Positions 55,843-64,000 of a stretch of 64,000 nucleotides of DNA are shown piece after piece. The translations under genes were made by a program, and so were the position numbers. Position 1 is the first letter of the stretch. Each line of letters begins with the position of its first letter. Source of the stretch: Pleurodeles waltl (Eukaryota; Chordata; Amphibia; Caudata; Salamandridae); assembly GCF_031143425.1 (NCBI RefSeq), contig NC_090448.1, positions 336,405,177-336,469,176 on the forward strand. The letters are read 5' to 3'. The notes under the pieces were generated by a model that was not told where the DNA came from, did no database searches, and saw only the letters and a list, made by a program, of their open reading frames with translations.

Positions 55843-57589
55843 CTAGAAAGGCAGAAAAGGGAGAAAGAAGGAAAAATATAGGAAAACAGTGACAAACCGA
55901 GAAAGCACAGATAAAGGGACCTGCAGTAGTCATGAGAGTAAGAGATGAGATGTGGAGGATGGCTTTAGTGTTTGGTACTCTGCAGCCCAGCAGTGCAGGC
56001 GGCAGGCTCATGAGAGAGGTTTGGGTGCTGAACTTATCATTTTGTCGTTCTACAAATTAAGTCCTCCACGGTTCTAGGTGTTCGAGGTTAGTGTTTTAAA
56101 TAAACGCATCAACTTTGCAAAACATTAAAGTTCTAAAACTAGTAAACATATATTGTCTGGGCTCTCGTCTACCTAGTTTCTTCTTCATAGACAGCTTAGC
56201 CGGCCTCCCTCAAACAACCATTCTGAACCCTTTTATCTAGTTTTCCGTATGAGCTTTTTGCACATACTTACCCTGCTAGTTTTTTTATACAGTTTGCTCT
56301 TTTGCAGTACAGTTCGTCCAGAAAATGAGTTTTGTGTGTTTCTTGTCTAACTATGCCTGTTTTGCATTTTTGATATAAAAATGTAACTTATCATACAATG
56401 TTGTTGCTTTAGTGTTTTCACTTTTGATGTTTTCTTTTTCAAAAAGTAACTGCATACGTTGTGATCCAGTGGAAAAATAATCTAAGTATCCTCTCCTTAC
56501 TCTGCGACTCGTAACAGAAAAAGCTAATTAATTAAGAATATTCTTATGGCGCACTTAAGCAAGCCCATCTGCATACCCCTACATTCTATAGAGGAAGCAT
56601 TTAGAGAACCTCCCTTTTATTATCGTGCATACAAAATCTCAGGAAGAATTTCTCGGTTCTCACTCTACAAAGACTAATACATGAAATGGACCCTCCATTA
56701 CAGGGTGCACCCAGTCCAGAAAGGTGCAGATGTGTATCATCTATTCCCAACTGAACCTAAGTATGAAACCATTTCAAACTATATCAACCACTACTTAGCA
56801 CTTTTAACACGGGGAGACATTGTTGAAGCAACTCGAGGAATTATGTTTCAGAAGAGAAGACTACAAACACACAAAACCTAAACAATCCTTTTTGTTGACT
56901 GTTCAACAATGTTTTACTATTGTGGCTATCAGATATTTCACTGAAGATTTAGCAGACCCACCTTTGTAAGAAAGAGAAAGCATTTTTTAAGTCTCGTTTT
57001 TTATAGTAATACCTTTCAGGAGGTATACAGATCTAAATGACCAGGAGCTATGGAATGGCAATGATGGACAGATAAGAAAAAAATTGTGTTCTTGTGAATC
57101 GTTGCCGATCTGTATTTTGTGTCAATGACTTTAGCACCTGAAGCTACAAGATATCCTGGGTTAAGATCTGAAACAATATTTATCTGGAGAGAAGCAATGG
57201 CAGCTCAGGAAAATGGTAGATGTCTAAAAGTCAGGAGAATTCATAATGTAATGAATGGTCTGTGTTAATAAATGTAAGTTAGGCACTGTGGTATCAGGAA
57301 CCATGGCTATAACTTAAGATCACTATGTGAACCCACGCAAGGTGGCAAATATTTTTGGAAATGTAAACTGAAATATTTATCAGAGCACATATGAGATTTT
57401 CAATATTGAGTAAATGTTAAAAAAGTTGAAAGCCTTCTATTAAGATGGCAATAATGTTCCTGGACAAAAGATGAATGTCAGTTTCAGTGGGAGCCACTGC
57501 AAATCTCAAGGGGGGGGGATCTTACCTTATCGCCGTCTCCGTCTGCCTTGCGCTCCTCTTCCCTCCATGTGGTGTCCAGGCATTCAATA
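55843..57589. other. No further exon recognised; probable intron if the candidate gene is real
   Basis: The pyrimidine tract of the exon acceptor lies at 55845-55915 on the minus strand. Beyond it I see no coding motif or repeat. A 66-codon plus frame at 56681-56881 is unsupported. Confidence 0.35.
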
Positions 57590-57960
57590 GGAACCAGCAC
57601 GGCTTCACAGAAATCCTGGTGCTGCATACATGCTAAACATAGCATGTAAGCAGCGTCAGGATTGGTCTGAGCAGCAGTTACTGCTGCTCAGACACAACCC
57701 TAGGGTCTGTGCAGTTTCTCCAGCCCGGCTGTGTACACAGCCGGGTTGGAGAAACCTAAGTGCACATGTGTGTTTGGTTGGCCCTCGACAGCCGGCCCAA
57801 CACACATGTGCACTTAGTGCAATCTCCTATCCTCCCCCGTCCTGTGGCCCAGCCCTGCCCCGCCCCACCCCTGTACTGCTGGCTGAGCTAGCAGATGAAA
57901 AATGAAACAATCGTGGAATTATTGTTTCATTTTTCATCTCCTGACTCTTGGCCGGGGGAA
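57590..57960. mobile_element. Hairpin-rich element family B, copy 2
   Basis: Consecutive hairpins: about 57622-57655 (GCTGC-ATACATGCT with AGCATGTA-AGCAGC), 57665-57693 (13-bp perfect arms, 3-base loop), 57714-57755 (21-bp arms, one mismatch, no loop), 57756-57817 (19-bp perfect arms CTAAGTGCACATGTGTGTT) and 57894-57938 (18-bp perfect arms GATGAAAAATGAAACAAT, 9-base loop). It shares GTTGGAGA, CACATGTGTGTTTGG and CAGGATTGG with 41835-42245. A 91-codon frame across it is an artefact. Confidence 0.75.
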
Positions 57961-60900
57961 GAAGCTCCTTCACGATAGCGAAGGATCCACCCCTGCTTAG
58001 TTAAACTGATAGAATTCCTGTGACCAGGAACACAACATTAACACACCTGTAAGAAGAGTACTTATTGGATTTGAAGTATAAAATGTAGATGTCAGAATGT
58101 TCTAGTCAGAAAAGTGACAATATAGACAATTTACATCAACTATGTTCTTCCTCATCCTTGGTGGTAAAAAGTGGCAGGATCAGGTGATATCTTGAAAATA
58201 TAGTTGGATCAATACACAAACAAGGCATACTCTATGCACATACCAAACTTTACTCTGCAAATGTTTTCATGCAGTTTCAGACTACATACTGTATATATAG
58301 ATGTATATTGGCTGTACGTAGCAGGAACCTAGCCAGGTAACAGAAGAAATACCTGGGCACAGGAGTGTAAGGTTCAAAACCAAGGTGGTAAACTGGAGGA
58401 AGAAACCAGTTTCTCTTCACAGCACAGCTGCTTCATTGCAGTGGGCAATGGGAAGGTGGTAAGATAGTCAACTACCGAGAAAGGGGTAATCAACAGCTGG
58501 TGATCTGATAATCAGACTGTATTCCTCCCGGAACATAAGGCTGTTCAATATTTTTTAAATCTCACAATGTCTCATTCCAAGGTGGAGAGAAGTTTGAAAT
58601 TAATACTGTTAGAAAAATGGTCCTGACCCGTAAACACTCCAGTATTTTTGCATTTGCACATGTTGTTTGGACCACTGGTGTGAGTAAGACCTCCTAATGG
58701 GGTGTCTCATACTGTAAGCTCATATTAAAATTGTTCTGTACTCTATACGCTAGTGCCCAGTTTTTAAAATAAGAGGATCTGTGATTTTTACACATATGTG
58801 TATAGACATGCAGGCTGAGTGAGGATGACCGTTCTACGACTAAGGCTGGTATCAGCCCACAGGCAGCCTTGTCGCGGAGGAAAACCAGAATAAATTAGCT
58901 GTCACCTGAGTAGGCATTATTATTTAATTAGGAATTCAAAAACAAATTCTCCCTTTCATTTTGACTAAAGTGCAAGTTTGAAGTGCTTTAATGTATTTAC
59001 ACTGCCTAATATCTGCCTAAAGTATACCTTTGAACAGGCTCAACACAGAAAGCCCACTGCCTCTGTCCAAAACACATGTAAATTATTAGTTTATTTAAAT
59101 GCATCCTTCATGTACTTTGCCTGTTGCATTATTTTCTCGAACCAGTATCAATGAGATTTGGGTTTTGAAATACCTTGATAGTCCAAGTTAGTTTCTATGG
59201 TGGTCTGCTGGCAGTTTAAATCCTCTCTGACAAGCCTGACCATTACTTTTTCATAGAGGCAAATGGAGAGCAAGCAGAACTCTGACTTCAGTCTCACCAG
59301 GCGTGTTGCAGGGAGAAACAAGTTTTGAGAGAGCATGGCTAGGCTCATGGAGGAGGTATTTTTCATCCTCAGTTGAGTCTGCCATTTTAGAACATCCTGA
59401 ATACTAGGCACAGCATTGGGCCAGCCTGTGGGTGGCTTCGAGGGAGTGTATGTTAGAAGTGTATGGTTAATATGGCATCTCTGCAATGGGTAGGGATGCC
59501 AATGTTCTAGAACGCTTCATCTGCACTTGTAAACTCCTGCATAGGGCAGGCGTATGGAGAGAAGTGGAAACCCACACTTATATTTAGTTTGAAAACAGAA
59601 ATTGTGAACTCCACAATACCAACTCTGGGACTGATTTAAAGGAATTCCTGACTTTATTTCATGGCCCTCGTAGACTGGTCAAACCGCCGTCTAGTCCTTT
59701 AGTGTCAGCAGGATCGAGTGGTGGGACTGGGAGCATCTTTGCAGAGAGACCAAAAATAAAGGCACAGAAGAAGGGCAAGCCTCCTCGCAAGAACCACCTC
59801 AGGGGAACAATGGAATAGGAAGAGGCAAGGAGTCTTTCTGCACTTCAAAGGGCCCTCTGTCTCCTATCCTGCAAACCACTTCTAATGGCCTCAGGAATGC
59901 TTCAGAGGAGTCTTGCAATTCACACTGCTCTATGGCAGGCTCTATCCAACCTTTATCTAATGTCCCATTCGTACACAGGTGATTCAAAATGGATTTCCGA
60001 TCTTCTGTAGTCAAGCACAACACATCCACTCAATTGTCACCCTCCTATACTTACATGTGGTAAATATACAATATACACAATTGTAGGGGACTGTAAGACA
60101 ACAAGAGAGACCAGTAGTAACTTGTTGGCGTGCAGGGCAACAGATATTGAGATGCAGCCAGTCTCTGCCACCACTGTCAGTCCTCCACACCCCAGTGAGC
60201 TGACTAAGTAGGCAAAAAAGGAGAAGTGGAAATGTAGTACTGTTTTATCCAAATAAAGTGAGGTTCCTGTGATGATATGGTGCAGAAGAAAGTTGTAACT
60301 GCATTTGGTGTTTGTACTTCATACATGTGGCAAGACCATGTGATCTATGGTGGGCTCTTTATTTAGGTGGTGTGGCTAGGCTTTGAACACAAGGAACATC
60401 TCAAAAGGAAGATACCGACCCCGCCATAAGCACAAGTAAGTTCAACTTTGCCTACATGAGCCGGGGGAGAGCTTCCTCTTTGAAACTGGAGCCAACCATC
60501 TTTATTATTGGTGGACATTGTTAGTATCTGTGCAGCTAGGACAGAGTTTGTGTGCCATCTCATGTGGATTGTGTGCATGCATGCACATATAGACAGGAGC
60601 AGTCTTCCCATCCCTGGCAGTGCCCTGAAGTGGGAGAAGTCTGCACAACAAGACACAAAAAAGTACATCGTCCACTAGTGTATCACAGAGACAGTTATCT
60701 CCAGCTATTCCCCCAGATAATGATGTGCATTTTGCTCTCCGTAGTTTTTGTCTATTAGTTACCTGTCTGGAATTAATAAAGTAACTTTTCTTGTCAAGTT
60801 AAAGAAAAGACAGGAAAATGATTTATTAACTGTTAAATGCACTTACTGTGTTTTGAGTTCCTACCAACAGAACACCTCCTTGAGTAATCCTTGAACCACT

Positions 60901-62204
60901 CTGCCTAGCTACCCATCAGGATTTCTGAAAGGACATCCTTGAAGACATATAAGATGTGAAAGAGGCTATGGTAGGTGTGTGTCCAGAGGTACACATATTG
61001 GATAACCCTCCACATGGCAAGATGGGAAAGACCATTGCAAATATGGTCTTGCCAGCAAACAAAAAGAACTAGATCACAGCTATAGGGAAAGACCCAGGCT
61101 GTTACATACCACACATGATTACAGAAACTTTGGACTTTTCTTAGATTGGATGAATTATTACACAATATCCAAGAGGAGCACACATCATTCCAAAAGATGC
61201 GTGGCTCAGTATTAGTGTACTTGACTAGGGGTTTTCAAAACTTATTTGTCTGAATATTTTAGTGACTTTAAATATCCTGGAGGAAACGTGGGACTGAGGC
61301 CAGGACCTATAGCTGTCGTTCTTGGGGACTGATGTTTGGTTTACTGGGAAAGGGAAATCATCCCATTAATGAGGTGTGACGACTCATCTTGGATGGGGGG
61401 AGGGCAGGGGAAGTATGATAGGGCATCTAACCAGCTGTGGGGAGAAAGGGTTTGAGGGAAGACATATGTTTCAAGGTGGTGATCACAGCAATTCATGTAG
61501 TAAAATGTTGGTAAACTCAATTGAAAGCTATAAACAAAAGATCAAAACTTTCTTCCGTTATTTCAGAACACTGATCGTGAGAAACTGTCAAACCCAGAGG
61601 GGTTTCACAGAATACACGAAAGAAGGCTCTATCCAGAGATGGGAATTAAAATAGTGAGCTGCGTTAAGTCCTCTTCAAGCTCGGGCAAAGTGGTGTGATT
61701 TGTGTGCATATCTTGTAGAGTGATCTAAAGGAAATTAGATGAACCCTCAGCAGTATCTTGGTTATCCACTGGCTCAGGCAAGGTTTATTTTGTAGTATAT
61801 CTTCATGATAGTTTCAAACTTATACCTTATATTTTAGTGGATGTGACCACTACAGAATACTCAGCTGCTTGCAGCACCAGGGAGATTCAACTGAAATACA
61901 GCAGTATTGGGGCTTCACACTGCGTTCACTACTTAGGGGGCTGAGAACAGTCAGATGTAACCTCTCAAAACTTTCCCACATTCAATTGCCATTTTCCTAA
62001 TGATTACAATCATTTAGCAGCAATCTGAAGCACAGACTGTGAATGAATGGCATGTTTGACTTCTACTTCCAGTCATCAGAGCAAGGACCAACTTACAGGT
62101 GGCCAGTGATAAGAGGCGTGAGCAGGATACCTAGTTATGGGTAAAGCTCAAGATGCAGCTCTCAAATGCATACATTAGCATAAATACATAGGTCCTTGTA
62201 AACT
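57961..62204. other. No gene recognised
   Basis: About 4.2 kb. The longest frames (112 codons at 59148-59486 and 101 at 60363-60668, both minus) lack recognisable domains. No tandem or inverted repeat stands out. Possibly intronic to the candidate gene. Confidence 0.4.
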
Positions 62205-62556
62205 GTAAACTTCGCACTTGTATAGCGCACTACTCACCCGTTAGGGTCTCAAGGCGCTGTACTCATACTGCTGTGGAACCCCTCCTGGCTTTTCCCTGTG
62301 AGGTGCCCACTCCTGGACAGCCCCAGGGTGAGGCCAGGCACCCGAGCGCTATGAGGGCCGTTGTGGAGATTAAGCAAGCTATTGCCCAGAGTTACAGAGT
62401 GGGACCCATTAATTAGATTAGGCACCGAGGCGAGAATTGGCTGGTCCAAGGGAATTGAGCCCAAGACCTGCCGAGGCGGGAACTGAACCCTGGTCCCGGG
62501 CCAGATCTCTGCATCAGGGTCTGACGCTCTAGCCATTGTGCCACACTTCTCCACCT
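62205..62556 (-). mobile_element. tRNA-derived SINE
   Basis: Read on the minus strand from about 62556, GGCACAATGGCTAGAGC resembles a pol III A box and GGTTCAGTTCC a B box, spaced about as in a tRNA. The remaining ~270 bp are non-tRNA body. It ends in GCGCCTTGAGACCCTAACGG...GTGCGCTATACAAG, whose AGCGCTATA-type tail resembles L2-clade LINE 3' ends, suggesting mobilisation by such a LINE. The tail is partly shared with 34063-34108. A 101-codon minus frame over it is not a gene. Confidence 0.75.
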
Positions 62557-64000
62557 TGTCATTTTAGAGGTTCTCCTCCAAGTTGTACCAGCAGGAGAGA
62601 GAGCCTCCCACTATACAACTAAGTTCCAATGGTAGACTCTGAAGTTCCTGGCGAAGGACTTGCCTATCCCAAAGCTAGCTCCTGAACAATTTAACCCAGT
62701 GGTGGACGAAACTACCTGCGGTAGAGTCTCTGTTCTTGTGCACTGTGGACCGAGGGTGGAGTCACAACAGGTCTTGTGACTCAAACACAACTTTGAAGAA
62801 AAACAACTTGCAAAAGGCAGGCCCAACACTACACTGAAGGAGTATGCTGCACATGTGCATCTACTGTGACACATGCTATGGACATTACTTTCTTGGTAAA
62901 AGAGTGATTTTCCAAAGAAAACTGATGTGAAGTAGTACATCAAATCACAATCTACACCATTCTTAAAGAGAAAGAATATTAACACACATACAAGTACCCA
63001 TACAATTTTCTTCCTTTCTTCACATCCTAAGACCTTAGATAGAGTTCGAATAGAGGACCTCTGCCAAAAGGAAGCGGTGGCCTGTTCACGGTATTAAGGG
63101 TGCATGATATCAATAGCATACTTAATACAGTGAATGGGCCAATGGTCACTTTCGGAGGATATCCCACTGCACCAAATTCTAAATAAGGTCCTTAGAGTCT
63201 AAATGCTGTGTGGGTGTTTACAGTTTGACAAACTGTTTACAGGGTCTGAGCAGTCCAGCAGGATCCTATTTGAAGTATCTCCCAGTTCTACTCAGAAAGC
63301 TCCGAATCTAGTTTGCCAACTTGACTTTCCCTCATGTGCAATTACCTTCCATCATTACTGAAATCAGGCTAAAAGGGCTATTATCCTCCAACCTACTGCC
63401 ACTTTTGAGAAGTGTGACTGCACCTGCCGTGCTGCAGTCGTCCTCAATGCAATGTTGCTGTATCTGCCACAGAGGTCCTCTAATTGTAAGTTCTGATTTA
63501 TTTGCAAGAGTCCATTAGTTATATGAACAAAAGTTCAGGAAAAAAGTAAGACCGATCCAGACAAATATCTACCAGTGGGTTCTGGTAGTTCATGCTCTCT
63601 AGCTTAGCTAGAATTTGATCCGCTGACATTAAGGGACTGATGTACTATACTTGTTTGTAAACCATGGATGTGCAAACTTCATGTGGGTTTAATTTGTGAT
63701 GCCACCTATGTGCTAACAGATCGTTTTGCAAAATGCCTATTCACTGTAGGTTTAAAAAATACCTAGTTAATGAACACTAACTAGGCAAGTTTAATTTTTG
63801 AAACGCCTATTGAATGACTGGAAACACAGGGATGGTCACCCACTGGGACAGCAGACCACTATCCCTGCATTTACTTTCCCAGATGGAAATAGATTGTTTT
63901 AAAGCAGCCTTTGACCATTTAGGAGACATGTTTTCTTTTAAAACATGTTTTCCTTAGACAAAGACAGAATTCGGTGAAGACAATGATGTACCAGAACACT
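62557..64000. other. No gene recognised
   Basis: A 124-codon minus frame (62611-62985) has many cysteines but no known pattern. Otherwise the sequence is unremarkable up to the window edge. Confidence 0.4.

Noticed and set aside
59148..59486. 112-codon minus frame as a possible transposase fragment
   Set aside because: No catalytic motif or terminal repeats found; left unannotated.
62249..62554. 101-codon minus frame
   Set aside because: Coincides with the tRNA-derived SINE body; not a protein gene.
62510..62556. Functional tRNA gene on the minus strand
   Set aside because: A- and B-box-like sequences are present, but the acceptor stem and cloverleaf are not complete, and a SINE body follows.

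Overview
The window looks like nuclear DNA from a very large vertebrate genome, most probably a salamander (urodele), possibly a newt. This is inferred from content, not from a database match: two DIRS tyrosine-recombinase retrotransposons, a nested Gypsy element, a non-LTR (APE-type) LINE, two L1-type fragments, hAT- and Harbinger-like miniature elements, and a tRNA-derived SINE. Nearly every coding-like frame belongs to decayed mobile DNA. I see no bacterial, phage or CRISPR content and no rRNA or functional tRNA gene.

Layout. 1-5.7 kb: simple repeats and an unclassified repeat with a ~1,026-bp direct duplication. 5.7-6.1 kb: an LTR-like end. 6.8-16.9 kb: minus-strand DIRS element 1, split by a ~6.2-kb plus-strand LINE (7945-14126) that has a 5' array of 119-bp monomers and an unusually long flanking duplication (170/179 bp). 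16.9-19.7 kb: a repeat complex with a hairpin-forming array. 20.1-26.6 kb: a plus-strand Gypsy element (gag, broken protease, RT, integrase) carrying four separate insertions. 27-33.8 kb: three shorter 'serial-hairpin' TIR elements and an L1 RT fragment. 33.8-34.8 kb: an unclassified repeat. 35.6-41.5 kb: minus-strand DIRS element 2, nearly full length, with terminal and internal complementary repeats. 41.8-42.2 and 57.6-57.96 kb: two copies of a second hairpin-rich family. The rest of 42-64 kb is AT-richer and poorer in repeats, with one hAT MITE, one SINE and a candidate pair of minus-strand 3'-terminal exons (55593-55842) of an unrecognised host gene.

Most notable pattern: several element families consist largely of short near-perfect hairpins placed end to end. 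The clearest is 33114-33734, where about a dozen consecutive hairpins (arms up to 26 bp) fill almost the whole element. Related copies at 22078-24129, 27912-28494 and 30318-30798 show comparable hairpin modules with different sequences, and the unrelated family at 42 and 57.6 kb has the same design.

The mobile elements do not work together as a system. They are layers of insertions whose order can partly be read: Gypsy first, then Harbinger-like, LTR-like, MITE and L1 insertions into it; DIRS 1 first, then the LINE into its recombinase gene.
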